Assembly: GCF_021991835.1 (NCBI RefSeq)
Contig: NZ_JAHDAU010000004.1
Span: 1 to 64,000 of the forward strand
DNA length: 64,000 nt
Direction: 5' to 3'
DNA from: Polaribacter sargassicola
GTDB taxonomy: Bacteria > Bacteroidota > Bacteroidia > Flavobacteriales > Flavobacteriaceae
Shown: positions 15,950 through 25,757 of the stretch, piece by piece
Numbering within the stretch: position 1 is the first letter of the stretch
Layout of the letters: every line of letters begins with the position of its first letter
The notes under the pieces: generated by a model
Databases searched by the model: none
Told to the model about the DNA's origin: nothing
Seen by the model: only the letters and a program-made list of their open reading frames with translations
Translations under genes and position numbers: made by a program

Positions 15950-16108
15950 CTAATTCTTAGGATTATTCAAAATTACTAAAGCTCCTATTACGCCAGGTAT
16001 CCATCCGCAAAGTGTTAGCAAAAAAATGATAATGAAAGATCCACAACCTTTATCTATAACAGACAATGGTGGAAAAATTATAGCAAATAATACTCTAAAA
16101 AAACTCAT
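15950..16108 (-). CDS. YqaE/Pmp3-family small membrane protein
   Basis: A 52-aa protein. It starts MSFFRVLFAIIFPPLSV and continues with a D-K-G-C-G turn, then a second hydrophobic helix ending in LCGWIPGVIGALVIL. This is the full signature of the Pmp3/YqaE (UPF0057) family of two-helix plasma-membrane proteins linked to stress and membrane-potential effects. It lies in the interval 15898-16240 that otherwise lacks genes. Confidence 0.88.
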   Translation of the reverse strand: MSFFRVLFAIIFPPLSVIDKGCGSFIIIFLLTLCGWIPGVIGALVILNNPKN

Positions 16109-16185
16109 TTATACTTATTTAGTTGGTTGTATAAATAAGACGACTTAAAATTAATATTGTTACAGTTTTAAAAGTTAACAAAAAT

Positions 16186-16223
16186 AAAAAAGACCCAAAA
16201 ATTTAAAATTTTGAGTCTTTTTT
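16186..16223. terminator. Bidirectional terminator hairpin
   Basis: A 15-bp stem with one mismatch (AAAAAAGAC.CAAAA against TTTTG.GTCTTTTTT) and an 8-nt AT loop, flanked by T runs on the two strands. It terminates the M14 gene on the minus strand, whose stop is at 16241. Confidence 0.75.
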
Positions 16224-16240
16224 ATTTTTTAGATATTTTT

Positions 16241-18730
16241 TTACATTTTATCACCAAAGAAAATAGTATTCATTAATAACTTATTGGTACCAAACCAAAA
16301 AGCTCTAAAATTGGTATTATCTGTAAAAACAATTGCTCTACCTCTACCAAACCTTTGTACTTTAAAAGGCACAGTATTTTTAATCACTTTTGCATTTTCT
16401 TTAGATATATAACCACTTAACAAAGGATTAGAAGTATACTGAATAGGGTTGTTATAACTATCTTTATCTGCTTTTATAAACATAGTAGAGTTTCTAAAAA
16501 AAGCAAGTTTATTGTCTTTATAACCAAAATTAATTGGATGAGAACGGTCTAAATTAGCTTCAAAAATAGCACCACCAATAACTTGTGCACCAGATTTTAA
16601 AGATTTATTTTCAAAGGTAATTCCTTCTATATTTTCTCTTTTTGGACTTTCAAACTCCAATTTCATTATTTTGTTACTTGCCAACCATTTTGCAGTATTT
16701 TTATAACCAACTAAAACACCTCCATTTTGTGTCCAAGCTTTTAGTTTTTCTATAGCATCTTTACCAATTCTACTACTTGGCACAATAATATGAGTGTATT
16801 TATTTAAATCTACTCTTGTAAAATAGCTCATATCTATACGTGTTAAACGCATATCAAAACGTTGATCAAATAAATGCCAAATTTCTCCAGAATCATTTCC
16901 TGCAATTCCATCACCAACCAACATTGCTACTTTTGGTTTTGTAATAGCTTTAAAACTATTAGAACCTAAATCTATCCCGTCATTTAAACCCGTAGAAACT
17001 CCTACTATTTTAACATGACTTTCTAAAGCTGTTTTTTCTAAGAATTTATACATTTCATCAGCATCTAAAACTTGATTTTGAACCGGAATAAAAATGGTTC
17101 CATAATCGTAAGAATTACCGTCATTTTTAAAGTTATTCATAGAAACTTTTGCTCTTAAATCTTTTTGTAAAATAGCATTTAAGGCTTTTGGCGTATAAAA
17201 CTCATTCCAAGGCATTAAGTAACCATAATTACTTTTAGATGAAATTGTACCAGCATTTAATTTTAAATCTGTTATTTCTTTTCCTGCTTTTGCAAGCGAT
17301 ACATTTTCTGCATAATCAACATCAAAAGCATGGTTAAAAGTCCATGCAGAAATATCATAAAACAAACTATCTTTAAAAGTTGTTCTAACATCAAACATTG
17401 CTTTTACCAAACGTTGATTCTTTTGGTTCATTGGCACAACGTAACTATAACCTTTTTTAAACGTTTTTCCGTTTTCTGTAAAATCAGATTTTACTTCGTG
17501 TATTTTTACTTGATGTGTTTTTAAAATTTCTGCCAAATGATACGTTTTTGCAGCATCTTTTTCATCACCAAAAACAATAGCTTTACTACTACCTGTATTT
17601 CTAGATTCTTTGTAAAAATCTTGTTGATATTTTAAGATTTTAGTTCTCATATTTTTTGCTGCTTCTAAAGTTGATAAAGCAGCAGTAAATTGATTTCTAA
17701 TGGTAAAAGGGAAAGTTAAAACTCCGTTTACAGTTTCTTGTGCATGTCCTCTAGAACTTCCTTGCTCAAATAAAATACCAATACTACCGTTAATGTCTGG
17801 AAAAGTAGAACCTTTACCATAATAAAAATCATCGTAACTTTCTTCTGAATAATACATAGAACCTATTTTATCAAATGCTTTTGCATGATAAGTTCCTATT
17901 TCTTTTGTTAAATCCTGATTCATTTGTGGCGTTAACGGATTTGTTCTACTCGGAATTCCTGGTTGAAAAAAGAAACTAGAATTGCTTCCCATTTCATGAT
18001 GATCGGTTAAAATATTTGGCAACCATTTATGAAAACTAGCAATTCTTGCTCTACTTTCTGGTAATTGTACTGGCAACCAATCGCGGTTCATATCAAACTG
18101 ATAATGATTTGTTCTTCCTCCTGGCCAAACTTCTTTATATTCTCTATCGTTAGGATCTGGGTTAATATTTTTACTCTTATTTGTATTTGCCCAATAAGAA
18201 AAACGCTGTAATCCATCTGGGTTAAATGAAGGATCGAAAAGAATAATTGTATTGTCTAAAATAGCATCTATATTTTCTGCAGCAGCTAAATAATATGCAA
18301 CTGCCAATGCTGCGTTAGAACCACTTGCTTCATTACCATGAATAGAAAATCCTTGATAAACTACAATTGGATCATTAGAAACATCTATAGTTGCATCGTT
18401 GGTAGCATCAATATGCTTTTTTCTAATACTTTCTATATTTTTATGGTTTTCTGGTGATGTAATTGTTAATAAATACAACTCTCTTCCTTCAAAAGTTTTA
18501 CCTCTTTTTTCAATAGAAATTCTATCTGATGCAGCTGCTAAAACCTTCATATACTCCGCTAACTTATCATGTGTAACATGCCACTCTCCTACTTCATGAT
18601 CAATGACAGATTTTGGTGTTGGTATACTTTTATTGTAAGTAACATTTTGGGGTAAATAATAAGATAAATCTACTTCTTGCCCAACCAAAGAAAAGGTAGA
18701 CAAAAAGAATAAAAATAATAGTTTTTTCAT
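16241..18730 (-). CDS. M14-family zinc carboxypeptidase, secreted
   Basis: 829 aa with a signal peptide (residues 1-17). The M14 catalytic domain covers about 40-360. Zinc ligands are HGNE (His and Glu near 132) and His in DHHEMG near 243. A catalytic Arg region lies in MNRDW near 213 and a Glu in ILFEQGSSRG near 321. The remaining 450 residues form a C-terminal region including a class-I-amidotransferase-like Rossmann segment (KVAMLVGDG near 595 and HIIVPSSR near 643), as in many Bacteroidota M14 proteins. It likely trims peptides in the periplasm or outside the cell. Confidence 0.9.
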   Translation of the reverse strand: MKKLLFLFFLSTFSLVGQEVDLSYYLPQNVTYNKSIPTPKSVIDHEVGEWHVTHDKLAEYMKVLAAASDRISIEKRGKTFEGRELYLLTITSPENHKNIESIRKKHIDATNDATIDVSNDPIVVYQGFSIHGNEASGSNAALAVAYYLAAAENIDAILDNTIILFDPSFNPDGLQRFSYWANTNKSKNINPDPNDREYKEVWPGGRTNHYQFDMNRDWLPVQLPESRARIASFHKWLPNILTDHHEMGSNSSFFFQPGIPSRTNPLTPQMNQDLTKEIGTYHAKAFDKIGSMYYSEESYDDFYYGKGSTFPDINGSIGILFEQGSSRGHAQETVNGVLTFPFTIRNQFTAALSTLEAAKNMRTKILKYQQDFYKESRNTGSSKAIVFGDEKDAAKTYHLAEILKTHQVKIHEVKSDFTENGKTFKKGYSYVVPMNQKNQRLVKAMFDVRTTFKDSLFYDISAWTFNHAFDVDYAENVSLAKAGKEITDLKLNAGTISSKSNYGYLMPWNEFYTPKALNAILQKDLRAKVSMNNFKNDGNSYDYGTIFIPVQNQVLDADEMYKFLEKTALESHVKIVGVSTGLNDGIDLGSNSFKAITKPKVAMLVGDGIAGNDSGEIWHLFDQRFDMRLTRIDMSYFTRVDLNKYTHIIVPSSRIGKDAIEKLKAWTQNGGVLVGYKNTAKWLASNKIMKLEFESPKRENIEGITFENKSLKSGAQVIGGAIFEANLDRSHPINFGYKDNKLAFFRNSTMFIKADKDSYNNPIQYTSNPLLSGYISKENAKVIKNTVPFKVQRFGRGRAIVFTDNTNFRAFWFGTNKLLMNTIFFGDKM

Positions 18731-18777
18731 GTGGAATTGAATTTGATTATCTCCAAATATAACAATTCAATTAATTA

Positions 18778-18809
18778 TTGTTTTATACTTTAACATTTCT
18801 TTATTTTTG
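18778..18809 (+). promoter_or_regulatory. Promoter: TTG and TATTTTTG, next to start codon
   Basis: TTG at 18778-18780, a 21-bp spacer, and TATTTTTG at 18802-18809 fit the Bacteroidota -33/-7 pattern. The element ends 4 nt before the ATG at 18814, leaving no room for a ribosome binding site. Confidence 0.6.
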
Positions 18810-18813
18810 CAAA

Positions 18814-20370
18814 ATGGTTAAAGACATTCAACTCCGTGTAAATTTAGTAGAAGAACGAAAAGAAAACATTCTTTTACACAAAGCTGCTAAGCAATTAGGA
18901 GTTGATAAAAACGAAATTTCTGCTGTAAAAGTTTTGCGTAAATCTATAGATGCACGTAAAAAAGACATTATTTTTAATTATAAAGTTGCTGTTTATGTTA
19001 ACGAAAATATACCAGAAAAATCTGATTATATTTTTGACTACAAAGATGTTTCTAACGCAAAAGAAATACATATTGTTGGTTTTGGCCCTGCGGGGATGTA
19101 TGCTGCTTTGCGTTGTATAGAGTTAGGTTACAAACCCATTGTTTTAGAACGCGGAAAAAATGTACAGGATAGAAGACGAGATTTACGTGCAATAAATCAA
19201 GAACATTTTGTTAACGAAGATTCTAATTATTGTTTTGGTGAAGGTGGCGCAGGTACGTATTCTGATGGAAAATTATATACCAGAAGTTTAAAACGAGGTG
19301 ATGTTAGGCGTATTTTTGAAAACTTAGTTTTTCATGGAGCAACAGATCAAATTTTGGTAGATGCACATCCACACATCGGTACAAATAAATTGCCGAAAAT
19401 CATTCAAAATATTCGTGAAAATATTATAAAATTTGGTGGTGAAGTTCATTTTGAAACTAGAGTTACCGATTTTATTGTTAAGAATAATAAATTACAAGCT
19501 ATTCAATTACAAAACGGACAAGAAATGTCTGTAAATTCTGTAATTTTAGCTACCGGTCATTCGGCTAGAGATATTTACGAATTGTTACACAAAAAAGAAA
19601 TTGCTTTAAAAGCAAAATCTTTTGCAATGGGAGTTCGTGTAGAACATCCACAAGAAATTATAGATCAAATTCAATATCATTGTTCTGGAAAAAGAGATGA
19701 GCTTTTACCAGCTGCAGCTTATAGTTTAGTACACCAAGTTAATAAAAGAGGTGTCTATTCTTTTTGTATGTGTCCGGGCGGATTTATTGTACCTGCAGCA
19801 ACTGCAAACGGAGAAGTTGTTGTAAACGGAATGTCTCCTTCTCGTAGAAATAACAAATTTGCCAATTCTGGTATTGTAGTAGAATTAGATATTGATAGAG
19901 ATTTTAAAAAATATGAAAAATTTGGTGCTTTAAAAGGATTAGAATTTCAGAAAGATTTAGAAAAAATTGCTTTTTATGCTGGTGGAAGAACACAAACCGC
20001 TCCTGCACAAAGATTAGCAGATTTTATTGACGGAAAATTATCTACAGATTTAAATGACTGTTCTTATCAACCTGGATTAAAATCGGCTCCGTTACACTCT
20101 CTTTTGCCAAAAATAATTGGAAGTAGATTAAGAAAAGGGTTTGCTGCTTTTGGACAAAAAATGCATGGTTATCATACAAACGAAGCAAATATTATTGGTG
20201 TAGAATCTAGAACTTCATCACCAGTAAATATACCAAGAAAAGAAAATTTAGAACATATAGAAATTAAAGGATTGTTTCCTTGTGGAGAAGGTGGTGGTTA
20301 TGCTGGTGGTATTGTTTCTGCTGCAATGGACGGAGAACGTTGTGCAGAAGCTGCAATTGCACAACTATAA
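18814..20370 (+). CDS. FAD-dependent dehydrogenase (uncharacterised family)
   Basis: 518 aa. Residues 1-80 are an N-terminal domain. A dinucleotide-binding motif VGFGPAGMYAALR lies near 89, ending in acid LERG near 113. GEGGAGTYSDGKLYTR lies near 144 and ATGHSARDIYELL near 245. The C-terminal CGEGGGYAGGIVSAAMDGERCAEA near 490 closes the FAD site. It matches the widespread large FAD-dependent dehydrogenase family related to BaiN/YtfP oxidoreductases; its substrate is not known. The start at 18814 is preferred to an upstream TTG at 18778 because that would lie inside the promoter. Confidence 0.9.
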   Translation: MVKDIQLRVNLVEERKENILLHKAAKQLGVDKNEISAVKVLRKSIDARKKDIIFNYKVAVYVNENIPEKSDYIFDYKDVSNAKEIHIVGFGPAGMYAALRCIELGYKPIVLERGKNVQDRRRDLRAINQEHFVNEDSNYCFGEGGAGTYSDGKLYTRSLKRGDVRRIFENLVFHGATDQILVDAHPHIGTNKLPKIIQNIRENIIKFGGEVHFETRVTDFIVKNNKLQAIQLQNGQEMSVNSVILATGHSARDIYELLHKKEIALKAKSFAMGVRVEHPQEIIDQIQYHCSGKRDELLPAAAYSLVHQVNKRGVYSFCMCPGGFIVPAATANGEVVVNGMSPSRRNNKFANSGIVVELDIDRDFKKYEKFGALKGLEFQKDLEKIAFYAGGRTQTAPAQRLADFIDGKLSTDLNDCSYQPGLKSAPLHSLLPKIIGSRLRKGFAAFGQKMHGYHTNEANIIGVESRTSSPVNIPRKENLEHIEIKGLFPCGEGGGYAGGIVSAAMDGERCAEAAIAQL

Positions 20371-20448
20371 AATTGTAAATATTTTTTGCAAGTATATTGT
20401 TACATTACCAATAACAATTCCTAATTTTACTTTCTTTAAATTACATGC

Positions 20449-20889
20449 ATGAAAATTACAATTGGTAGAATTGATAAAGGAGATTTTCCAGAACTATCAT
20501 TAGAAGAAATCGATTTAAAAATAGATTCTGGTGCTTACACATCTTCTATACACTGTTCTAATATTGAAGAAATAGTTAAAGATGGAGTAAGTTTTATTAA
20601 GTTTAAATTATTAGACCCAGAACATTATTTATATAATAATAAAGAGTTTTCTACTAAAAATTATGATACTAAAACGGTAAAAAGTTCTAACGGAATTTCT
20701 GAAAACCGTTTTTTAATAAAAACTGAAATTGTACTTTTTAACACTACTTTTCCTATTCATTTAACACTAAGTGAGCGAAAAGACATGAAATTTCCCATAC
20801 TTTTAGGGAGAAAATTTTTAAACAACAAGTTTGTGATAGATACTGCTGAGAAAAATCTATCTTTTAAATTAAAAAACAAGACCAAATGA
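20449..20889 (+). CDS. RimK-associated aspartyl-protease-like (Zn_protease) protein
   Basis: 146 aa of the RimK-linked 'ATP-dependent zinc protease' family with a retropepsin-like fold: [11 protein letters not shown] start, [13 protein letters not shown] near 24 carrying the active-site Asp, and [10 protein letters not shown] near 113. First gene of a three-gene operon, overlapping rimK by 4 bp. In this operon type a peptide or protein tail of glutamates is built by RimK and handled by the partner enzymes. Confidence 0.9.
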   Translation: MKITIGRIDKGDFPELSLEEIDLKIDSGAYTSSIHCSNIEEIVKDGVSFIKFKLLDPEHYLYNNKEFSTKNYDTKTVKSSNGISENRFLIKTEIVLFNTTFPIHLTLSERKDMKFPILLGRKFLNNKFVIDTAEKNLSFKLKNKTK

Positions 20890-21761
20890 GAATTGTAATT
20901 CTTTCTAGAAATCCTAACCTATACTCTACTAAAAGATTAGTTGAAGCAGCAAAAAAAAGAAAACACGAAGTTATTGTTGTAGATCATTTAAAGTGTAATA
21001 TAGAGATAGAAAAAAAGTCTCCAAAAATATTTTACAAAGGTGAATATTTAGATAATATTGATGCTATCATCCCAAGAATTGGTGCTTCTGTAACTTTTTA
21101 TGGTACAGCCGTAATTCGTCAGTTCGAAATGATGAAAGTTTTTACCTCTGTAAGTTCTATTGCCTTAACAAGATCTAGAGATAAATTAAGTAGCTTACAA
21201 ATATTAGCAAGAGCTGGTGTGGGTTTACCTAAAACTGTTTTTACTAATTATACAAAAGATGTAGCACATGTGGTAGATTCTGTTGGTGGAGCTCCTTTAG
21301 TTTTAAAATTGCTAGAAGGTACACAAGGTTTAGGTGTAGTTTTAGCAGAAACAAAAAATGCTGCAACATCTGTTTTAGAAGCTTTTAATGGTCTAGGTGC
21401 AAGAGTAATAGCACAAGAATTTATAAAAGAAGCAGGCGGTGCAGATATTAGAGCTTTTGTTGTAGATGGTAAAGTAGTTGGCGCTATGAAACGTCAAGGA
21501 AAAGAAGGAGAATTCCGTTCTAATTTACACAGAGGTGGTAATGCAACCGTAATAGAATTAACAGACGAAGAAGAAAAAACGGCATTAAAAGCAACCAAAG
21601 CTTTAGGTTTAGGTGTTGCTGGGGTAGATATGTTACAATCATCTAAAGGACCATTAGTATTAGAAGTAAATTCTTCTCCTGGTTTGGAAGGTATAGAAGT
21701 TGCCACAGGAAAAAATATTGCCAAAGAAATTATTAGATATTTAGAAATACATGCCGAGTAA
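20886..21761 (+). CDS. rimK: RimK-type alpha-L-glutamate ligase
   Basis: 291 aa ATP-grasp ligase of RimK type. N-terminal [30 protein letters not shown] near 66; ATP-binding segment [16 protein letters not shown] near 140; metal-binding [13 protein letters not shown] near 259. Family members add glutamates to the C-terminus of ribosomal protein S6 or to other acceptors. It overlaps its neighbours by 4 and 11 bp. The acceptor in this organism cannot be told from sequence. Confidence 0.93.
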   Translation: MRIVILSRNPNLYSTKRLVEAAKKRKHEVIVVDHLKCNIEIEKKSPKIFYKGEYLDNIDAIIPRIGASVTFYGTAVIRQFEMMKVFTSVSSIALTRSRDKLSSLQILARAGVGLPKTVFTNYTKDVAHVVDSVGGAPLVLKLLEGTQGLGVVLAETKNAATSVLEAFNGLGARVIAQEFIKEAGGADIRAFVVDGKVVGAMKRQGKEGEFRSNLHRGGNATVIELTDEEEKTALKATKALGLGVAGVDMLQSSKGPLVLEVNSSPGLEGIEVATGKNIAKEIIRYLEIHAE

Positions 21762-22701
21762 TCCATTTAAACTTTTAGGAAAAGAAATTCCTAAAGGAAA
21801 AAGTACTGTTTTAGACTTAGAAGTTGCTAAATTACATACAAGAACTACAGTAAAAGTACCAGTTATTATAGAGCATTCTAATGAAGAAGGACCTGTTGTT
21901 TTATTATTAGCCGGTGTACACGGAGATGAAACCAATGGAGTTGGAATTGTTAGAGAAATTATCAGCCAGAAAATAAACAAGCCAAAAAAAGGTACAATTA
22001 TTTGTATTCCAGTTTTTAATATTTTTGGATATTTAGTTCAAACAAGAGAATTTCCTGATGGTAGAGATTTAAATAGAGTTTTTCCAGGAACTTTAAATGG
22101 TTCTTTAGCTAGCCAATTTGCATATCAGTTTACCAAAGAAATTGCTCCTTTTGTAGATTATGTTATCGATTTTCATACAGGTGGTGGTGATAGAGATAAT
22201 ATTGCTCAAATAAGATGTGCAATTGAAGATAAAAAGGGATTAGAATTAGCTAAAGTTTTTAATCCGCCAATGATTGTTTTTTCTAACAATATATCTAAAT
22301 CTATAAGATATACATTAAATAAAATGGATAAAACTATTTTATTATTTGAAGGAGGAAAAACAAAAGAACTAAACCCTACTATTATTAATGAAGGTGTAAA
22401 CGGAACCAAAAATGTTTTAATTCATTTAGGTTTAATAGACGGAGAAATTACTGTTAGAGAAAAACCTGTTTTAATAGAAAAATCTAAATGGTTAAGAGCT
22501 TCTCATTCTGGTATGTTTAAAATTATGGTTAATAATGGTTCTTTTGTAAAAAAGAAAGAATTAATTGGCGTAATACAAGATCCTTTTGGTGAGTTTAAAA
22601 AGAAAGTACATGCTCCTTTTAATGGTTACATTTTTTGTATAAACAAAACACCAATTGTAAATAAAGGTGATGCTTTATTCCATATTAGTATAGATGCATA
22701 A
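21751..22701 (+). CDS. Succinylglutamate desuccinylase/aspartoacylase family protein
   Basis: 316 aa zinc hydrolase of the M14-related AstE/AspA group. HGDETNG near residue 52 gives the zinc His and Glu. The third ligand is in [11 protein letters not shown] near 140. ILLFEGGK near 191 holds the catalytic Glu. A C-terminal biotinyl-like beta domain runs from about 225. It is coupled to rimK by an 11-bp overlap, a layout recurring in Bacteroidota and proteobacterial rimK loci. It probably acts on the same modified substrate. Confidence 0.9.
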   Translation: MPSNPFKLLGKEIPKGKSTVLDLEVAKLHTRTTVKVPVIIEHSNEEGPVVLLLAGVHGDETNGVGIVREIISQKINKPKKGTIICIPVFNIFGYLVQTREFPDGRDLNRVFPGTLNGSLASQFAYQFTKEIAPFVDYVIDFHTGGGDRDNIAQIRCAIEDKKGLELAKVFNPPMIVFSNNISKSIRYTLNKMDKTILLFEGGKTKELNPTIINEGVNGTKNVLIHLGLIDGEITVREKPVLIEKSKWLRASHSGMFKIMVNNGSFVKKKELIGVIQDPFGEFKKKVHAPFNGYIFCINKTPIVNKGDALFHISIDA

Positions 22702-22740
22702 ACTTTAAATTTTCTCTTATACAAAATCTAACAAAAAACT

Positions 22741-22748
22741 TACATTTG
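22741..22748 (+). promoter_or_regulatory. -7 element TACATTTG, 4 nt before trmD start
   Basis: An exact TAnnTTTG match whose last base is four nucleotides before the ATG at 22753. No TTG at the -33 distance. No ribosome binding site can fit, which suggests a leaderless transcript. Confidence 0.5.
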
Positions 22749-22752
22749 CAAT

Positions 22753-23430
22753 ATGCGAATAGATATTATTTCAGTAGCTCCAGATTTATTAGAAAGCCCT
22801 TTTAATCATTCTATTATAAAAAGAGCAAAAAACAAAGGGTTAGCAGAAATTATAATTCACGATTTACGTGAATATGGTTTAGGTAATTACAAACAAATTG
22901 ACGACACTCAATTTGGTGGCGGCGCTGGTATGGTAATGATGATAGAACCTATTGCCAATTGTATAAAAAAATTACAGGTAGAAAGAAGTTATGATGAGAT
23001 AATTTACATGACACCAGACGCTAAAACATTAAATCAATCTACCGCAAATACTCTCTCTTTAAAAGAAAACATTTTAATTTTAACCGGTCATTACAAAGGT
23101 ATAGACCAAAGAGTTAGAGATAAATACATTACCAAAGAAATTTCTATTGGAGATTATGTTTTAACTGGCGGAGAATTAGCTGCAGCTGTTTTAGTAGATG
23201 CTGTTGTTAGGTTAATTCCTGGTGTAATTGGTGATGAACAATCTGCTCTTACAGATTCTTTTCAAGACAATTTATTATCGCCACCTGTTTATACAAGACC
23301 TGCAGAATTTGAAGGAATGAAAGTTCCTGAAATATTATTATCTGGTAATTTTCCTAAGATTGATGATTGGAGAAGCGAAAAAGCTTTTGAAAGAACAGAA
23401 CAAATAAGACCCGATTTATTAGAAGATTAA
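22753..23430 (+). CDS. trmD: tRNA (guanine-37-N1)-methyltransferase
   Basis: 225 aa, the usual length. SPOUT knot signatures: FGGGAGMVM near residue 56, [12 protein letters not shown] near 113, and [14 protein letters not shown] near 130. The S-adenosylmethionine-dependent enzyme methylates G37 of tRNAs and prevents frameshifting. In many bacteria trmD sits beside rplS; here rplS is about 5 kb downstream, with glycosyltransferase genes between. Confidence 0.97.
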   Translation: MRIDIISVAPDLLESPFNHSIIKRAKNKGLAEIIIHDLREYGLGNYKQIDDTQFGGGAGMVMMIEPIANCIKKLQVERSYDEIIYMTPDAKTLNQSTANTLSLKENILILTGHYKGIDQRVRDKYITKEISIGDYVLTGGELAAAVLVDAVVRLIPGVIGDEQSALTDSFQDNLLSPPVYTRPAEFEGMKVPEILLSGNFPKIDDWRSEKAFERTEQIRPDLLED

Positions 23431-23448
23431 TTATTATAAAGTAGCACT

Positions 23449-24945
23449 TTGGATACAATAAAAACTTTCTTAAAAAATAATAAAGCCATTTCTTGGGTTT
23501 TAGGTTTTCAATTATTTAGACTGATTTTATTACCTTTTATGGGCTTAATGCCGCAAGATGCTTACTATCATTTATACGGACAAAATTTATCTTTATCTTA
23601 TTTTGATCATCCAGGAATGATTGGATATATTCTAAGGATTTTTACAGATGTTTTTGGTCAAACTATTTTTGCAATAAAATTTGCCGATTTTGTAATTACA
23701 TCACTTACTATTGTTAGTTTTTACAAATTAGCTTCTTATTTTTTATCAAAACAAAAACTACAAAAAGCCATTGTTTTATTGGCTTCTACCATTTTTATTT
23801 CTATTTTATCTTTTAATTCTACACCAGATGTTCCGCTTTTATTATTCTGGACACTAAGTTTAATTTGTTTATATAAAGCTATTTTTGAAGATAAAAAAGT
23901 TTTTTGGGTTCTTGGAGGAATCGCCATGGGATTTGCTTTTGATAGTAAATACACTGCTATTATATTACAATTTGGGTTACTTGCTTTTCTTATTTTTTCT
24001 AACAAGTACAGAAAACTATTAATTTCTCCTTGGTTATGGATTTCTTTAATTGTTTCTATTGCAATAACTTTTCCGGTTTGGTATTGGAACTATCAAAACG
24101 AGTTTGCTTCTTTTGCTTTTCAAGGAGGAGAAAGAACCAGTTCTATTACAAAATTTAAATTTTCTCCAAACTTTTTCTTTGGTGCAATTGGGCATCAAAT
24201 GGTTTTATTATTACCTGTTTTATTTTTAATTTTTGTAACGTTTACATATAAATATATAAAAAGAGCGTTGTTAAAATTTAGAATTCCACAAGCCAAAACC
24301 CTGTTTTTGTTGGCCTTTTTTGTTCCTACTTTTGTTGGCTTTTTTATTCTTACACCTATTTATTGGGTAAAATTGAATTGGATGATGCCTTCTTATATTA
24401 CAGGTATTATTCTGGCAGCAATGTTTATCAACAAAAAACTACTAAAAGCTCAGGTTATAATATCAATTGTTTTTCACGTACTTATTAGCTTGCAAATTCT
24501 CTTTTATTTAGTACCTATTAAAAGTGATGATACTTGGGTTGGTTGGCAAGAATTATCCGAAGAAATTAAACTTTTACAACAAGAAAAAACAGATACATTT
24601 GTATTTTCTGATGATAATTACAAAACATCTGCGTGTTTAAATTTCTTTATGGAAGATAGAATTTACGCGCAAAACATTATCGGTTTACCAGCTTTACATT
24701 TCGATTATTTAGGTGATGATTTATCAACCTTAAAAAATAAAAATGCCATTTTTATAGATTCTGATAAACGTTTTAAAAACAAAGATAAAAAAGGAGAAAA
24801 TCATCCATTATTATCTACTTATTTTGATAAAATTACCGAACTAGAACCAATTATCATTAAAATAAACGGAAAAGAATCTCGTAAGTTTTTCGTTTTTTAT
24901 TGTGAAAATTATAAGCCGAATCTTTTATTAAACGATAATAATTAA
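23449..24945 (+). CDS. GT39-like membrane glycosyltransferase
   Basis: 498 aa with about ten membrane segments. The start is TTG at 23449; the first ATG would remove the first helix. The first periplasmic loop has DAYYHLYGQNLSLSYFDHPGM (Asp near residue 36, DHP near 51), the PMT/ArnT-type motif that binds the lipid-linked sugar. A soluble C-terminal part begins near 360. It probably transfers sugars from polyprenyl-phosphate to lipid A, glycolipid or protein. It lies 18 nt after trmD. Related in sequence to the minus-strand gene at 25758-27257. Confidence 0.87.
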   Translation: MDTIKTFLKNNKAISWVLGFQLFRLILLPFMGLMPQDAYYHLYGQNLSLSYFDHPGMIGYILRIFTDVFGQTIFAIKFADFVITSLTIVSFYKLASYFLSKQKLQKAIVLLASTIFISILSFNSTPDVPLLLFWTLSLICLYKAIFEDKKVFWVLGGIAMGFAFDSKYTAIILQFGLLAFLIFSNKYRKLLISPWLWISLIVSIAITFPVWYWNYQNEFASFAFQGGERTSSITKFKFSPNFFFGAIGHQMVLLLPVLFLIFVTFTYKYIKRALLKFRIPQAKTLFLLAFFVPTFVGFFILTPIYWVKLNWMMPSYITGIILAAMFINKKLLKAQVIISIVFHVLISLQILFYLVPIKSDDTWVGWQELSEEIKLLQQEKTDTFVFSDDNYKTSACLNFFMEDRIYAQNIIGLPALHFDYLGDDLSTLKNKNAIFIDSDKRFKNKDKKGENHPLLSTYFDKITELEPIIIKINGKESRKFFVFYCENYKPNLLLNDNN

Positions 24946-24954
24946 GCACAAAAA

Positions 24955-24986
24955 ATCTCTAAATATTCAAATAAATATTTAGAGAT
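24955..24986. terminator. Bidirectional terminator hairpin
   Basis: Perfect 13-bp stem ATCTCTAAATATT/AATATTTAGAGAT with a 6-nt loop, between the convergent GT39 (+) and VOC (-) genes. On the minus strand it is followed by TTTTT; on the plus strand by a looser AT-rich tail. Confidence 0.7.
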
Positions 24987-25003
24987 AATAATTATTTTTT
25001 TAA

Positions 25004-25600
25004 CTAGTTATAAGCTCCTGCAGAATAATTCAGTTCGTAAGAATGTGAATAAACCTCAAAAACATTACCAAAAGGGTCTTCTACATAACACATACGGTAT
25101 GGTTTTTCTCCTGGATAATATTCTCTAATTGGCATTCTTTGTTTACCACCAGCAGCTACAATTTTCTTTACCAATCCTTCTATATCTGGATCTTGAATTG
25201 CAAAGTGAAATAATCCCGTTTTAAACGGCTCAAAAGTTGGTTTTAAATCTTTACTCTGCGGAAATTCAAACAACTCAACTCCTATTCTATCACCTGTAGA
25301 AAGATGTGCAATATTAAAGGTTTTCCATCCTGTACCAAACACATCAATACACATTTGACCAATAGCAGTTTCATTCTCTTCTTTTATTACAGTTGGCTCC
25401 ATAATTATATAAAAACCCAATACTTCTGTATAAAACTTTACCGCTTTCTCAATATCTGGTACAGTAATACCTATATGAGAAAAAGTTCTTGGGTAAGGTT
25501 TTTCTATATTCTTAGAATAATCTGCTTTTTTAACAGTTTGTGCATAACCGATTGTAGAAATCATGAAAACACAAAAGGTCATTTTTAAAAATTTGTTCAT
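25004..25600 (-). CDS. Exported VOC (glyoxalase-fold) protein
   Basis: 198 aa. A signal peptide at residues 1-20 (ending IGYAQ) suggests periplasmic location. One VOC module pair follows: HIGITVPDIEKAVKFYTEVLGF near 42 and LFHFAIQDPDIEGLVKKI near 131, closing with YVEDPFGNVFEVYSH near 172. Metal ligands are probably His42, Glu-rich VELFEF near 109, His133 and Glu near 183. The reaction is unknown; the family includes dioxygenases, isomerases and resistance proteins. Confidence 0.88.
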   Translation of the reverse strand: MNKFLKMTFCVFMISTIGYAQTVKKADYSKNIEKPYPRTFSHIGITVPDIEKAVKFYTEVLGFYIIMEPTVIKEENETAIGQMCIDVFGTGWKTFNIAHLSTGDRIGVELFEFPQSKDLKPTFEPFKTGLFHFAIQDPDIEGLVKKIVAAGGKQRMPIREYYPGEKPYRMCYVEDPFGNVFEVYSHSYELNYSAGAYN

Positions 25601-25757
25601 TTTTATTATTTTAAATTTAGTGCAAAACTACAGCACAAATACATGTAAAACAATAAGTTACCAGAACATCACATAGTTACAAAAACGTGTACTATCATGA
25701 TTTACAACCTCTTATAGAACAAAAAAAGATGAAATAATTTTAACTTAAAAAAAATTC

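Noticed and set aside
17330..18599. + strand frames inside the M14 peptidase gene
   Set aside because: Antisense shadows of a well-supported gene.
18778..18813. Longer start (TTG at 18778) for the FAD dehydrogenase
   Set aside because: It would place the -7 promoter element inside the coding sequence and add 12 hydrophobic residues not expected before this domain.
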